A DNA stretch of 64,000 nt from Mixta hanseatica (GCF_023517775.1 NZ_CP082904.1:3534001-3598000), one strand, 5' to 3'; numbered from the stretch's first letter, positions 1 through 9,820 are shown. Notes: generated by a model not told the origin, from the sequence alone. Numbers and translations are program-made.

Positions 1-464
1 GCGGCGGCGGTGGCTTCATCCAACAGCGAGGCGGAGGCGATATCCATGCCGGTCAAATCCAACGTCAGCTGTTGGAAGTTCAGTAACGCCTCGAGACGTC
101 CCTGCGAAACTTCCGGCTGATAAGGCGTATAGGCGGTATACCAGCCCGGATTTTCCAGCAGGTTACGCAAAATAACCGGCGGCGTCAGTACCGGCGTATA
201 GCCCATGCCGATATAGGATTTGCAGCGCTGATTACGGCTGGCGATCGCTTTTAGCTCCGCCAGCGCCTGATGTTCCGTCACCGCATCGCCAATGGCCGGC
301 GGGCCAGGCAGCTGAATGTCGGCTGGAACGATACTGGCGATAAGCTCTTTGAGCGAACTGGCGCCAATGGCCTGCAGCATGCTTTCCTGCTGTGAGAGAG
401 AGGGACCGATATGGCGTTCGATAAAGGCGCCAGTATGTTCAAGCTGGCTGAGTGTCTGAGTCAT
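1..464 (-). CDS. gcvP: Glycine dehydrogenase (decarboxylating), P protein; N-terminal part
   Basis: This is the PLP-dependent P protein of the glycine cleavage system. It decarboxylates glycine and passes the aminomethyl group to lipoyl-GcvH. Only the first 154 codons lie in the window; the gene runs off the left edge. The start [10 protein letters not shown] is followed by typical family segments ([36 protein letters not shown]). The ATG follows gcvH by 113 bp on the same strand, matching the gcvT-gcvH-gcvP order. The PLP lysine lies outside the window. Identification is secure from the N-terminal sequence and the context. Confidence 0.95.
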   Translation of the reverse strand, partial: MTQTLSQLEHTGAFIERHIGPSLSQQESMLQAIGASSLKELIASIVPADIQLPGPPAIGDAVTEHQALAELKAIASRNQRCKSYIGMGYTPVLTPPVILRNLLENPGWYTAYTPYQPEVSQGRLEALLNFQQLTLDLTGMDIASASLLDEATAA

Positions 465-539
465 GAATCGTCAATCCTGAGGGGCGGCTATCGCTATCAA
501 CACAAGCGGCCAGCCGCAGCCGACCGCTAATACCTGGAG

Positions 540-564
540 GTCAGCGCATCACCGTGGCGCTGAC
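540..564. repeat. Inverted repeat in the gcvH-gcvP gap
   Basis: GTCAGCGC and GCGCTGAC form a perfect 8-bp stem around a 9-nt loop, just after the gcvH stop codon and before gcvP. No U-run follows, so it is more likely an RNA-processing or stabilising hairpin inside the gcv transcript than a terminator. Confidence 0.5.
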
Positions 565-577
565 AGCCTGCTGGAGG

Positions 578-964
578 TTATTCATCAATGGAGGCCAGAT
601 AGCCTTCCGCATCCATCAGCTGCTCCAGTTCAGATTCATCGCTGGCTTTAAGGCGAAACAGCCAGCCGGAAGCGTACGGCTCGCTGTTAACCAGCTCCGG
701 CGAGGCTTCCAGCGCATCGTTAACCGCCACGACTTCGCCGCTTAACGGCGCGTAAATATCAGAAGCGGCTTTGACCGACTCCGCCACGGCGCAGTCATCG
801 CCGGCGGCAAAGCTGCTGCCCACGTCCGGCAGATCGATAAAGACCATATCGCCCAGTAGTTCCTGCGCATGTTCGGTAATGCCAACGGTATAAGTGCCGT
901 CCGCTTCCTTACGTACCCACTCATGACTTTCACGATATTTTAATTCATTTGGCACATTGCTCAT
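578..964 (-). CDS. gcvH: Glycine cleavage system H protein
   Basis: This 128-residue lipoyl carrier shuttles the aminomethyl group between GcvP, GcvT and the L protein. The lipoylated lysine sits in [15 protein letters not shown], within the biotinyl/lipoyl fold. The start at 964 ([10 protein letters not shown]) is preferred over an ATG 18 bp upstream because it matches the E. coli N-terminus and has GGAG about 9 nt before it. The gene lies 21 bp downstream of gcvT on the same strand, so it is surely co-transcribed. Length is normal for the family (129 in E. coli). Confidence 0.97.
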   Translation of the reverse strand: MSNVPNELKYRESHEWVRKEADGTYTVGITEHAQELLGDMVFIDLPDVGSSFAAGDDCAVAESVKAASDIYAPLSGEVVAVNDALEASPELVNSEPYASGWLFRLKASDESELEQLMDAEGYLASIDE

Positions 965-985
965 CGCTGCATTCTCCTGCACTGG

Positions 986-2080
986 TTACTGAGCGACCGG
1001 TTTACCGGCGCGAACAAAAATCGGTTTAGTGACGTTGACCGGCATTTCCCGATTACGAATCTGTACAATGGCCTGCTCGCCAATCCCCGCCGGAACGCGG
1101 GCCAGCGCGATACTGCAGCCTAAAGTGGGGGAAAAAGAGCCGCTGGTGATAATGCCCTGCTGCTGGTTGCCCTGCGCATCGGTAAACATCACCGGCAGAT
1201 CGTTACGCAGCACGCCTTTTTCCGTCATGATCAGGCCGACCAGTTTTTCGGTGCCCTTTTCACGCTGATGCTCCAGCGCTTCGCGTCCGATAAACTGCCG
1301 ATCGGCAGGCTCCCAACTGATGGTCCAGCCCATGTTCGCCGCCAGCGGCGAGACGCCTTCATCCATATCCTGACCGTAGAGATTCATCCCGGCCTCCAGA
1401 CGCAGCGTGTCGCGTGCGCCCAGCCCGGCAGGCTTCACGCCCGCCAGCAGCAGCCGCTGCCAAAACTCGGCGGCCTGCTCGCCCGGCAGCGCGATTTCAT
1501 AACCGCTTTCACCGGTATAGCCGGTAGTGGCAATAAAAAATCCGTCTGACTCCACGCCAAAGAAGGGCTTCATGTCACTGACGACCTGACGCTGCGCATC
1601 GCTAAACAGCGTTTGCGCTTTCTGTTGCGCATTCGGTCCCTGCACCGCAATCAGCGCCAGATCGTCGCGAACCTGTATCGTGACGCTAAACGGCTGCGCA
1701 TGCTCGCTGATCCACGCCAGGTCTTTTTCGCGCGTGGCGGAATTGACCACCAGCCGGAACCAGTCATTGCTCATAAAGTAAACAATCAAATCATCAATCA
1801 CGCCACCCGATGCGTTCAGCATGGCGCTGTACAGAGCCTTTCCTGGCTGCGTCAGACGGGCGACATCATTAGCCAGCAACCTGCGCAGAAATTCCCGGGT
1901 GCGCTCACCGTGCAGATCGACAATGGTCATATGAGAGACATCAAACATGCCGGCATCGGTACGCACGGCATGATGTTCATCCATCTGCGAGCCATAGTGC
2001 AGCGGCATCATCCAGCCGTGGAAATCCACCATACGGGCGCCGCACGCCTGATGCTGTTGGTACAACGGAGTCTGCTTCAT
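986..2080 (-). CDS. gcvT: Aminomethyltransferase, glycine cleavage T protein
   Basis: This 364-residue tetrahydrofolate-dependent enzyme takes the methylene group from aminomethyl-lipoyl-GcvH, giving 5,10-methylene-THF and ammonia. The N-terminal GcvT fold shows [13 protein letters not shown] and FDVSHM; the C-terminal domain includes [14 protein letters not shown] and the late [10 protein letters not shown] segment. Length equals the E. coli protein. It is the first gene of the leftward gcvT-gcvH-gcvP operon, preceded by about 500 bp of non-coding DNA that carries candidate GcvA sites. Confidence 0.97.
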   Translation of the reverse strand: MKQTPLYQQHQACGARMVDFHGWMMPLHYGSQMDEHHAVRTDAGMFDVSHMTIVDLHGERTREFLRRLLANDVARLTQPGKALYSAMLNASGGVIDDLIVYFMSNDWFRLVVNSATREKDLAWISEHAQPFSVTIQVRDDLALIAVQGPNAQQKAQTLFSDAQRQVVSDMKPFFGVESDGFFIATTGYTGESGYEIALPGEQAAEFWQRLLLAGVKPAGLGARDTLRLEAGMNLYGQDMDEGVSPLAANMGWTISWEPADRQFIGREALEHQREKGTEKLVGLIMTEKGVLRNDLPVMFTDAQGNQQQGIITSGSFSPTLGCSIALARVPAGIGEQAIVQIRNREMPVNVTKPIFVRAGKPVAQ

Positions 2081-2369
2081 AACATTCCTGTGCGTTAACG
2101 GGTTAACTGGACGCTAAATGAGGCTAAAACGTCCGACGCAAACGTTCTCTCTGCCCTGACGTTATCACCGAATGGCCTGATTAACCATAAGCTAAACAAG
2201 GGCGAATCACGTGTGTCCCTGGCCGGAACCGAATGAATTGTGCAGAATTTTTCACTGAAAAAATGCGTGGCAAGGCACATAACCAACAACAAAAGCGTAA
2301 CAAAGCCGTTTAAAAACCAGACAGCCGCTTAATGACGCTAAAAAAAGCCGTTGATAAGCACGCCATGAA

Positions 2370-2406
2370 ATTAGAAAAACTAATGCGAATACGCAGGTAA
2401 AATTAG
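2370..2406 (-). promoter_or_regulatory. Candidate GcvA-binding cluster upstream of gcvTHP
   Basis: Three CTAAT/ATTAG pentamers lie at 2370-2374, 2380-2384 and 2402-2406, some 290-326 bp upstream of the gcvT start. CTAAT is the core described for GcvA sites in the E. coli gcv control region, where two far-upstream sites bend the promoter. The rest of the 2081-2506 gap is AT-rich with no gene; presumably it also holds the promoter and Lrp sites, which I could not place. The motif is short, so the call is tentative. Confidence 0.45.
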
Positions 2407-2506
2407 AATAATTCAAACGAGCAGACTAAAAGCGTGCAGCTGCCTCAAACTGGTGCAAGAGGGGAAAAAAGGCCCGAAGCCATGGATAAACAGCCCTTAA
2501 CGGCAC

Positions 2507-2527
2507 AAAAAAAGGGCCGAACGGCCC
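2507..2527 (-). terminator. Rho-independent terminator after ubiI
   Basis: Read leftward, GGGCCGTTCGGCCC (2514-2527) forms a tight GC hairpin followed immediately by seven U (A-run 2507-2513 on the plus strand). It ends the leftward pepP-ubiH-ubiI transcript, about 65 bp after the ubiI stop. Confidence 0.85.
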
Positions 2528-2591
2528 TGAGGTAAGCATGCGCTGTACATTTAACGAAAGATCGCCTGAACGCCCCTGTTACAAGCTGCGC

Positions 2592-3791
2592 TTAGCGCAG
2601 CCATTCCGGCAGATCCTGCAGACCCATGGCCTGCTTCAGCAACCGCGGCTTAACGCCGGGTAGCCGATCCGCCAGCCGCAGCCCCACATCGCGCAGCAGC
2701 TTTTTCGCCGGATGATTACCGGCAAACAGATCACGGAAGCCCTGCATATTCGCCAGCATGACCGCCGCGCTGTGTTTACGGCTGCGCTCATAGCGGCGCA
2801 GGTAAAGATGCTGACCAATATCTTTGCCCTGCTGTTGCAGACGGCGGATTTCGCCAATCAACTCAGCGGCATCCATAAAGCCCAGGTTAACGCCCTGCCC
2901 GGCCAGCGGATGGATGGTATGCGCCGCATCGCCCACCAGCGCCAACCGATGCGCAGCAAACTGACGGGCATAACGCGCCGTTAGCGGGAAGGTTTGACGC
3001 TCGCTTTCCAGCTCGCACAGGCCAAGACGCATATCAAAAGCGACCGACAGCTGCTGATTAAACAGCGCAGCGGGCATCTCGCGCAGCCGGGTGGCTTCCT
3101 GCGGCGGCAGCGACCAGACAATCGAGCAAAGATGCGCATCGTTCAGCGGCAGAAAGGCCAGAATCCCTTCGCCGTGAAAAACTTGCCGCGCCACCGCCTG
3201 ATGAGGCTGCTCGGTACGGATGTTCGCCACCAGCGCGTGATGCTGGTAATCCCAAAAGGTTAAGGGAATATCCGCCTTTTCACGCAGCCATGAGTGCGCA
3301 CCATCTGCGCCGATCAGCAGGCGGGCACTCATCATGCTGCCATCCTGCAGAGTGATAAAGGCTTCGTTATCGCCGAAAGCCACCTGCTGCAGCTGCGCCG
3401 GCGCCAGCAGCGTAATATCGCTTAGCTGCTGCGCCCGCTGCCATAAAGCCTGGTGAATTGCCTGATTTTCAATGATATAGCCCAAATGACTGACGCCCTG
3501 CGGCTCATCGAACTCAATACGGCCAAAGCTATCGCGATCCCACACTTCCATGCCGTGATACGCGCTGGCGCGTTGCGCCAAAATCGCCGACCAGACATCA
3601 AGATGTTGCAGCAGTCGTTCACTGGCGGCATTAATCGCCGACACGCGCAATCCGTGCGGTTCGCTGGGGTTAAAGGCGTCCGGCACCGATTTTTCCAGCA
3701 CCGCGATACGCAGACCACAGCCCTGTAATCCGCAGGCTACCGCCAGCCCTACCATACCGCCACCGGCGATCACCACATCATAAGTTTGCAT
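2592..3791 (-). CDS. ubiI: FAD-dependent 2-octaprenylphenol hydroxylase (C5) of ubiquinone synthesis
   Basis: UbiI (formerly VisC) performs the aerobic C5 hydroxylation in ubiquinone synthesis using FAD, NADPH and O2. The 399-residue protein has the Rossmann dinucleotide motif IAGGGMVGLAVA near residues 8-19, the middle motif IGADGAHSWLRE and the FAD motif VGDAAHTIHPLAGQGVNLG, the three signatures of UbiH/UbiI-type monooxygenases. It lies 13 bp after ubiH as the last gene of the pepP-ubiH-ubiI operon. The E. coli homologue has 400 residues. Confidence 0.95.
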   Translation of the reverse strand: MQTYDVVIAGGGMVGLAVACGLQGCGLRIAVLEKSVPDAFNPSEPHGLRVSAINAASERLLQHLDVWSAILAQRASAYHGMEVWDRDSFGRIEFDEPQGVSHLGYIIENQAIHQALWQRAQQLSDITLLAPAQLQQVAFGDNEAFITLQDGSMMSARLLIGADGAHSWLREKADIPLTFWDYQHHALVANIRTEQPHQAVARQVFHGEGILAFLPLNDAHLCSIVWSLPPQEATRLREMPAALFNQQLSVAFDMRLGLCELESERQTFPLTARYARQFAAHRLALVGDAAHTIHPLAGQGVNLGFMDAAELIGEIRRLQQQGKDIGQHLYLRRYERSRKHSAAVMLANMQGFRDLFAGNHPAKKLLRDVGLRLADRLPGVKPRLLKQAMGLQDLPEWLR

Positions 3792-3804
3792 TAAAATCCT
3801 CTTT

Positions 3805-4983
3805 TCAGCGCGTTACCCAGCCAAGCGTACGCTCCGCCAGGCGGTTGCGCAGCCAGGGTAAATTATCCATTGTCATCAGACCAAGGTTACGCCCTATTGC
3901 CAGCGGCAGATAGCGATTAGCAAACAGCCGCACCAGTCCATCGGTCACGCCGATGGTGGCGGCACGATCCGGCTCCCGCCGCTGATGGTAACGCTGTAGT
4001 ACGGCAAAGCTGCCGGGATCTTCCTGCTGGCGTTGCGCCACCGCCAGCGTTTCAGCCAGCGACATCACGTCACGAATGCCGAGGTTAAACCCCTGACCAG
4101 CAATCGGATGTAAGGTTTGCGCCGCATTGCCCACCAGCGCCAGGCGATGCGCAACCGTTCGACTGGCGCTTTGCAGCGCCAGCGGGTAGCTGGTGCGCTG
4201 TCCCACCTGCGTAAAGCGCCCCAGTCGCCAGCCAAATGCCTGCTGCAGCTCTGCCAAGAACTCGGCGTCGCTCCAGCTATCGATACGGGATTTAGCCATC
4301 GGCGGATGGCACCAGACCAGCGAGCTGCGACCATGCGACATCGGCAGTAACGCCAGCGGACCATGCTCGGTAAAGCGCTCAAATGCGCGCCCCTGTGGGG
4401 CTATCTGCGTGGTCACGTTGGCGATAACGGCGATTTGTTGGTAATCCTCCCGCTGCCACTGAACGCCGCAGGCGGCAGCCGCGCGGGAATGGGAACCATC
4501 CGCCGCCACCAGCAAGCTTCCCTGTAGTTGCTCCCCGCTGCCCAGCGTGACGCTGACATGATCCTGATGCTGCTCAATGCGGCTTACCTGCTCCGGACAA
4601 CGCAGCGTCACGCCAGGCGCCTGACGTAAGCGCTGATATAAGCGGTTTCCCACTTCATGCAGCTCCACCACATTGCCCAGCGCCTTAACCTCATAGTCAG
4701 CGGCATCAATGTTAACAAATCCGGCGTGCCCGCGATCGCTCACGTGGACATGAGTAATCGGCGTAGCGCAGTCGGCGAGCGCAGGCCAGAGATTAATCGC
4801 CGCCAGCTGCTGACAGGTGCCCGCCGCCAGCGCAATCGCCCGGCCATCATAGCCCGGATGCGCGCGTTCGCCTGGCGCAATCGCCTCGATTAACGTAACC
4901 GGCAGCGAACCCTGCGTCAGATGTGAGAGCGCCAGCGCCAGCGTTGCGCCGGTCATGCCGCCTCCGGCGATGATCACGCTCAT
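3805..4983 (-). CDS. ubiH: 2-octaprenyl-6-methoxyphenol hydroxylase (C6)
   Basis: UbiH is the second flavin monooxygenase of the aerobic ubiquinone pathway, paralogous to the neighbouring UbiI. Its 392 residues equal the E. coli length. It has an N-terminal GGGMTGATLALAL dinucleotide motif, VAADGSHSRAAA in the middle and VGNAAQTLHPIAGQGFNLGI near residue 290. The ATG overlaps the pepP stop by 4 bp (4980-4983), which suggests translational coupling with pepP. Confidence 0.95.
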   Translation of the reverse strand: MSVIIAGGGMTGATLALALSHLTQGSLPVTLIEAIAPGERAHPGYDGRAIALAAGTCQQLAAINLWPALADCATPITHVHVSDRGHAGFVNIDAADYEVKALGNVVELHEVGNRLYQRLRQAPGVTLRCPEQVSRIEQHQDHVSVTLGSGEQLQGSLLVAADGSHSRAAAACGVQWQREDYQQIAVIANVTTQIAPQGRAFERFTEHGPLALLPMSHGRSSLVWCHPPMAKSRIDSWSDAEFLAELQQAFGWRLGRFTQVGQRTSYPLALQSASRTVAHRLALVGNAAQTLHPIAGQGFNLGIRDVMSLAETLAVAQRQQEDPGSFAVLQRYHQRREPDRAATIGVTDGLVRLFANRYLPLAIGRNLGLMTMDNLPWLRNRLAERTLGWVTR

Positions 4984-6302
4984 CCCTGCTGCGCTGCCGC
5001 CATCAGCGCTTCGATAGCGTCAACGTCTTTGACCACGCTATCGGTAAGATTTTCATTTCCCTGTTCGGTAATCACGATGTCATCCTCAATGCGAATGCCG
5101 ATTCCGCGATACTCTGCCGGCACGTCCGCGTCCGGCGCGATATACAGCCCCGGCTCGACGGTAAGCACCATGCCCGGCTCGAGCAGGCGTCCGCGGTCTG
5201 GGGTACCGTAATGGCCAACATCATGCACATCCAGTCCCAGCCAGTGGCTCAGGCCATGCATGAAGAACTGTCGATGGGCGTTTTCAGCAATCAGCAGCTC
5301 TATATCGCCCTGCATTATGCCCAGTTCTACCAGCCCGCTCACCATCACCCGCACCACTTCTTCGTTCACTTCGCGAATGCTGATGCCGGGACGAAACAGT
5401 GCGAGCGCTTTGTACAGCGAAGCCAGTACGATGTTATAAATTGCCCGTTGCGGCGCGCTGAATTTTCCGTTAACCGGGAAGGTGCGTGTAATATCGCCTG
5501 CATAGCCGTGCAGCTCGCAGCCGGCGTCGATCAGCACCAGATCGCCATCGCGCAGTTCGCTCTCATTTTCGGTGTAGTGCAGGATACAGGCGTTTTCGCC
5601 GCCGCCAACGATGGTGTTATAGGAAGGATGCCGCGCGCCGTGACGGGTAAATTCATAATGAATTTCGCCCGCCAGCTGATATTCAAACATGCCTGGGCGG
5701 CAGACCTGCATGGCGCGCGTATGTGCCTGGGCGCTGATTTTTCCGGCGCGGCGTAATATTTCCAGCTCTTCCGGGCCTTTAAACAGACGCATCTCATGCA
5801 CCCAGGGGCGCCAGTCAATTAGCGTATTCGGCGCCTGTAAATTCTGACGAAAGCCGCGACGCAGCGTGTCCAGCGCGCTGAACAGGATACGATCGGCAAA
5901 CTCATATTCACCCTGCGCATGGTAAACCACATCCAGCCCGTTCAGCAGCTGATGAAGCTGTTCCTTCAGGTCATCCCAGGGCAGCGCGCGATCGACGCCC
6001 AGCTTTTCCGGCGCGGCCTCCTGACCTAAACGCCGACCGAACCAGATTTCCGCCTGCTTATCACGTATGCGGTTGAACAGCACGCTATGGTTATGGGTTT
6101 CGTCGCTTTTAATCAGCAGCAGCAGCGCTTCAGGCTCGTTGAAGCCGGTGAAATACCAGAAGTCGCTGTGCTGGCGAAAGGGATATTCGCTATCCGCGCT
6201 GCGCGTAACTTCCGGCGCCGCAAAAATTAACGCCGCGCTGCCCGCAGCCATACGCGACAACAGCGCCTGGCGCCGCTGCAAAAAAGTATCCAGCGTAATC
6301 AT
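4980..6302 (-). CDS. pepP: Xaa-Pro aminopeptidase (aminopeptidase P II)
   Basis: PepP is a di-manganese cytoplasmic exopeptidase that removes an N-terminal residue preceding proline. The 440-residue protein has an N-terminal creatinase-like domain and a C-terminal pita-bread domain. Metal ligands are visible in LIDAGCELHGYAGDITRTFP (two Asp), HGLSHWLGLDVHDVG (His), LTVEPGLYI (Glu) and GIRIEDDI (Glu). Length is as in E. coli (441). It is the first recognisable gene of the pepP-ubiH-ubiI unit, 47 bp downstream of ygfB. Confidence 0.96.
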   Translation of the reverse strand: MITLDTFLQRRQALLSRMAAGSAALIFAAPEVTRSADSEYPFRQHSDFWYFTGFNEPEALLLLIKSDETHNHSVLFNRIRDKQAEIWFGRRLGQEAAPEKLGVDRALPWDDLKEQLHQLLNGLDVVYHAQGEYEFADRILFSALDTLRRGFRQNLQAPNTLIDWRPWVHEMRLFKGPEELEILRRAGKISAQAHTRAMQVCRPGMFEYQLAGEIHYEFTRHGARHPSYNTIVGGGENACILHYTENESELRDGDLVLIDAGCELHGYAGDITRTFPVNGKFSAPQRAIYNIVLASLYKALALFRPGISIREVNEEVVRVMVSGLVELGIMQGDIELLIAENAHRQFFMHGLSHWLGLDVHDVGHYGTPDRGRLLEPGMVLTVEPGLYIAPDADVPAEYRGIGIRIEDDIVITEQGNENLTDSVVKDVDAIEALMAAAQQG

Positions 6303-6349
6303 CCGTATCTTCTCCCTGAGTTAGGCCGCCGCGCGGCGCTGACAAATAA

Positions 6350-6931
6350 TCAGTGCAGCGTCACCTTGTTGACTTCCGGCGCGCCCGGCGGCATCGGCGG
6401 GTTAAAGGTTTCATGGCACAGCAAGGCGGCTACGCGTACATACTCGATAACCTCTTCCATTGATTGAGCCAGCTCTTCCTGATCGTCTTCTTCATCATAG
6501 CCAAGCTGCGCGATGGTGCGCAGATCGTCGATCGCCTCGCCCGCTTCGCCTTTGACTTTATCCAGTTTAGGCTGCGTTACGCCCAGCCCTAACAGAAAAT
6601 GGTTCACCCATCCCGCTAACGCATCGGCACGTTCAAAGACGCTGCTTTCGTCTTCATCCGGCAGCATCAGCTGGAACATAAAGCCCTCTTCTTCCAGCGT
6701 ATCCTGGATATGCGCATGCAGTTCCTGCAGCGGCTGCGAGAGCGATTGTGAAAAGGCCAGCCCTTCGTTTGTGAGATCGTGTACCAGCGCTTTCCAGCTG
6801 TGATCTTTGTTGCCACCACAGACAATGCCGCTGATCAAGCCGTGCATTTCAGCCGGCGTCATTCCTACCCCCTGTTGGGTCAGGAGGGATGCCAGCGCCT
6901 GATAGCCCGGCTGTGTGTTATCTGTAGACAT
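6350..6931 (-). CDS. ygfB: UPF0149 family protein YgfB
   Basis: This 193-residue acidic cytoplasmic protein belongs to the YgfB/YecA-like UPF0149 family, whose biochemical role is not settled. Family hallmarks are [17 protein letters not shown] near the N-terminus and [20 protein letters not shown] in the middle. The C-terminus lacks the Cys-rich SEC-C zinc motif seen in other members. I place the start at MSTDNTQPG by comparison with E. coli; ATG codons 9 and 12 bp upstream are also possible and no strong Shine-Dalgarno decides. It is divergent from zapA and precedes pepP. Confidence 0.92.
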   Translation of the reverse strand: MSTDNTQPGYQALASLLTQQGVGMTPAEMHGLISGIVCGGNKDHSWKALVHDLTNEGLAFSQSLSQPLQELHAHIQDTLEEEGFMFQLMLPDEDESSVFERADALAGWVNHFLLGLGVTQPKLDKVKGEAGEAIDDLRTIAQLGYDEEDDQEELAQSMEEVIEYVRVAALLCHETFNPPMPPGAPEVNKVTLH

Positions 6932-7099
6932 ATGCATTATCATCGTTGGCGGAGTAAGTTCGTGTTATGCTACCACCAGGTGCCTTGAGGTTTCCAGAAA
7001 GGGCTTGTTTCTTCACGCAAGGGTAGATATAGTGGCGCCCCTTCTGAGCCGGAGCAGGTTCAGAACGATGCGGGCGCAGTAATCAGTCAGGAAGGTGGC

Positions 7100-7429
7100 A
7101 TGTCTGCACAACCGGTAGATATTCAGATTTTTGGACGTTCGTTACGCGTGAATTGTCCGCCTGAACAGCAAGATGCGCTGAACGCGGCGGCAGAAGATCT
7201 CAATCAGCGGTTGCAAGATCTGAAAGTTCGCACTAGAGTCACAAATACAGAGCAGCTGGTGTTCATCGCTGCGTTGAACATTTGCCATGAGCTGGCGCAG
7301 GAAAAGGGGAAAACCCGTGACTACGCTGCTAATATGGAACAACGCATACGCATGCTGCAGCAGACCATTGAACAGGCATTGCTTGAGCAAGGTCGCATAA
7401 CTGAACGCCAGGGTGCGAAGTTCGAATAA
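7100..7429 (+). CDS. zapA: Cell division protein ZapA
   Basis: ZapA binds and bundles FtsZ at midcell and recruits ZapB. At 109 residues it matches the E. coli length. It has the N-terminal globular part ([15 protein letters not shown]) and a long C-terminal coiled coil from about residue 65. AAGGTGGC just before the ATG provides a ribosome site. As in other enterobacteria it is followed by the 6S RNA gene and ygfA, and is divergent from ygfB. Confidence 0.96.
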   Translation: MSAQPVDIQIFGRSLRVNCPPEQQDALNAAAEDLNQRLQDLKVRTRVTNTEQLVFIAALNICHELAQEKGKTRDYAANMEQRIRMLQQTIEQALLEQGRITERQGAKFE

Positions 7430-7469
7430 CACTTTACGGCCTGCTGTGATACAGTGGCGGTGAAGTACA

Positions 7470-7653
7470 ATTTCTCTGAGATGTTTGCAAGTGGGCCAGT
7501 CCCCTGAGCCGATATTTCAAAACCACAGAGTGTGGCGCTCCGCAGCCTGTGTGCATGCCCGGTCCGTCCGGGAAGCCTAATGGTTACGACGACACATTCA
7601 CCTTGAACCAAGGGTTCAAGGGTTACAGCCTACGGCGGCATCTCGGAGATTCC
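7470..7653 (+). ncRNA. ssrS: 6S RNA
   Basis: 6S RNA mimics an open promoter and holds sigma70-RNA polymerase in stationary phase. The 5' end ATTTCTCTGAGATG pairs with the 3' end CATCTCGGAGATTCC to form the closing stem. Internal blocks such as GGGCCAGTCCCCTGAGCC, TGTGGCGCTCCGC and CCTTGAACCAAGGGTTCAAG are nearly identical to E. coli, and the inferred 184-nt length is the same. It sits between zapA and ygfA, its usual place. The exact ends are taken from the E. coli alignment by memory. Confidence 0.96.
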
Positions 7654-7748
7654 TTTCTTTTCCTCAGCGGTAACGTATCGCTTTGGAGATAAACCCTTAG
7701 CCGGCTTTGTGCTATATTCGCACCATTCCCGCTGGCTCAGGTATCCCC

Positions 7749-8339
7749 ATGTCTTTATCACTCGAACGGCAAGCCATACGTACCCACGTACGCCATTTAC
7801 GGCGTGGATTGAGCGCTGAACAGCAAACGCTGGCGGCAAATAGCGTGGCTGAGCGTGCCTTAAACGTCGCATCGATCGATCGGGCGCAGCATATCGCCTT
7901 GTTTCTTTCAGTTGATGGCGAACTCAATACCCGTCCCTTGATTGCCCGTCTGTGGCAGCAGCATAAACAGGTTTATCTTCCGGTGCTGCACCCGTTTTCG
8001 GCGGGGAATCTGCTATTTATCCGCTATACGCCGGAAACGTTGTTAACCCCTAATCGCTTACGTATTCCGGAGCCGCCGCTGGATGCCCGACAGATTATTC
8101 CACTCGACCAACTGGATGTGATGTTTGTGCCGCTGGTGGCGTTTGATAAGCAGGGACAGCGCCTGGGGATGGGCGGCGGGTTTTACGATCGCACTTTACA
8201 GCACTGGCGCAGCCATCGCTTTCTTCCCATTGGCCTGGCGCACGACTGCCAGCAGGTCGATACGCTGCCGACCGAAAGCTGGGATATTCCGCTGCCAGCG
8301 ATGTTAACCCCTTCCCGCCTGTGGCAGTGGGAAAAGTAA
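7749..8339 (+). CDS. ygfA: 5-formyltetrahydrofolate cyclo-ligase
   Basis: This 196-residue enzyme converts 5-formyl-THF to 5,10-methenyl-THF with ATP, clearing a by-product of serine hydroxymethyltransferase. Family segments are VYLPVLHPFSAGNLLF, VPLVAFDKQGQRLGMGGGFYDR (the conserved glycine-rich substrate loop) and GLAHDCQQVDTLPTESWDIP. I start at MSLSLERQAIR because AGG lies about 8 nt upstream and the additional 14 upstream codons belong to non-coding sequence. It lies 95 bp after 6S RNA and is probably processed from the same transcript. Confidence 0.95.
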   Translation: MSLSLERQAIRTHVRHLRRGLSAEQQTLAANSVAERALNVASIDRAQHIALFLSVDGELNTRPLIARLWQQHKQVYLPVLHPFSAGNLLFIRYTPETLLTPNRLRIPEPPLDARQIIPLDQLDVMFVPLVAFDKQGQRLGMGGGFYDRTLQHWRSHRFLPIGLAHDCQQVDTLPTESWDIPLPAMLTPSRLWQWEK

Positions 8340-8363
8340 AACGCCGCCTTACAAGGGCGGCGT
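8332..8363 (-). terminator. Terminator after serA
   Basis: ACGCCGCC (8341-8348) and GGCGGCGT (8356-8363) form an 8-bp stem. Read leftward it is followed by TTTACTTTTC, so it serves the leftward serA transcript. It also lies right after the convergent ygfA stop, where it could act weakly in the other direction. Confidence 0.7.
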
Positions 8364-8385
8364 GATGGGTGATAAAAGCGCGTAA

Positions 8386-9624
8386 TCAGTAAAGCAGGCG
8401 GGCGCGCATCGTTCCCGGAATCGCCTTCATCAGCGTCAATGCCTTATGGGCGACATCCAGTTCCGCATCAATATCGATCACCACATAGCCCATCATCGGC
8501 GTAGTTTGCAGATACTGCGCGGAGATATTGATGCCCTGCTCGGCAAATATCTGGTTAATGGCGGTTAGTACGCCCGGTCGGTTTTCATGGATATGCAGCA
8601 GGCGGCTCACGTGCGCGCCGTGCGTCGGCAGCGAAACTTCCGGGAAGTTAACGGCAGAGAGCGTAGAGCCGTTATCGGAATATTTTGCCAGCTTCCCGGC
8701 CACTTCGATGCCGATATTTTCCTGCGCTTCCTGCGTCGAGCCGCCGATATGCGGCGTCAGGATGACGTTATCGAATTCGCACAGCGGCGAGTTAAACGGG
8801 TCGCTATTGGTCGCCGGCTCTTCCGGGAAAACATCAATAGCCGCGCCGGAGAGATGTTTATTCGCCAGCACCTGGCAGAGCGCCGGAATATCCACTACCG
8901 TTCCGCGTGAAGCGTTAATCAGCAGCGATCCCGGCTTCATCAGCGCCAGCTCTTCCGCGCCCATCATATTTTGGGTCGACGGAGTTTCCGGCACATGCAG
9001 GCTGACCACGTCGCTCATATTCAGCAGATCGGACAGATGCGCTACCTGCGTCGCGTTGCCCAGCGGCAGCTTGTTTTCAATATCATAGAAAAAGACATGC
9101 ATGCCCAGGCTTTCCGCCAGCACGCCCAGCTGCATGCCGATATGGCCATAACCGATGATGCCCAGTTTTTTACCGCGCGCCTCATACGAGCCGGCAGCCT
9201 GCTTGTTCCAGATGCCACGATGGGCTTTGGCATTCGCTTCAGGGATGCCACGCATCAGCAGCAGCATTTCGCCGATAACCAACTCCGCCACCGAACGCGT
9301 ATTAGAGAACGGCGCATTGAAGACCGGCACGCCGCGCTTTGCCGCCGCGTCTAAATTCACCTGGTTAGTGCCGATACAGAAACAGCCTACGGCCACCAGC
9401 TTTTCAGCCGCGGCAAAGATCTCTTCAGTCAGCTGAGTACGGGAACGAATACCGATAAAGTGCGCATCGCGGATGGAGGCTTTCAACGCTTCGCTATCAA
9501 GCGCGCCTTTGTGATATTCAATATTGGTGTAACCTGCCGCACGTAAATTATCCAGCGCGCTTTGGTGAACGCCTTCCACCAGCAGAAACTTAATCTTGTC
9601 TTTCTCCAGCGATACTTTTGCCAT
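8386..9624 (-). CDS. serA: D-3-phosphoglycerate dehydrogenase
   Basis: SerA oxidises 3-phosphoglycerate with NAD+ in the first step of serine synthesis and is feedback-inhibited by serine. The 412-residue protein has the NAD-binding motif LGIIGYGHIGMQLG, the catalytic histidine in TPHIGGSTQEAQENI, and a C-terminal ACT domain (HENRPGVLTAINQIF onward) that binds serine. Length is close to E. coli (410). It is convergent with ygfA and its product feeds serine and glycine to the nearby glycine cleavage system. Confidence 0.97.
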   Translation of the reverse strand: MAKVSLEKDKIKFLLVEGVHQSALDNLRAAGYTNIEYHKGALDSEALKASIRDAHFIGIRSRTQLTEEIFAAAEKLVAVGCFCIGTNQVNLDAAAKRGVPVFNAPFSNTRSVAELVIGEMLLLMRGIPEANAKAHRGIWNKQAAGSYEARGKKLGIIGYGHIGMQLGVLAESLGMHVFFYDIENKLPLGNATQVAHLSDLLNMSDVVSLHVPETPSTQNMMGAEELALMKPGSLLINASRGTVVDIPALCQVLANKHLSGAAIDVFPEEPATNSDPFNSPLCEFDNVILTPHIGGSTQEAQENIGIEVAGKLAKYSDNGSTLSAVNFPEVSLPTHGAHVSRLLHIHENRPGVLTAINQIFAEQGINISAQYLQTTPMMGYVVIDIDAELDVAHKALTLMKAIPGTMRARLLY

Positions 9625-9820
9625 TTCCCGACCCTATTTTGCAGACTTCAGAAGAGGCTGTAATAAGCCAGCCTTCTGTCAAAATATCAAAATTTACGCG
9701 CGCGGCAATACAAACGATTGCCTGGTGCTTAGCATGGGCAAATGTGGATGGGGCTGGAGACAACAGATTATGATGGGAAGCGCCTTACCGACAGAATGAT
9801 AACGTTGCGGCTTACCATTA

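Noticed and set aside
2095..2292. 65-codon minus-strand ORF before gcvT
   Set aside because: It lies in the gcv control region, lacks a ribosome site and shows no conserved residues.
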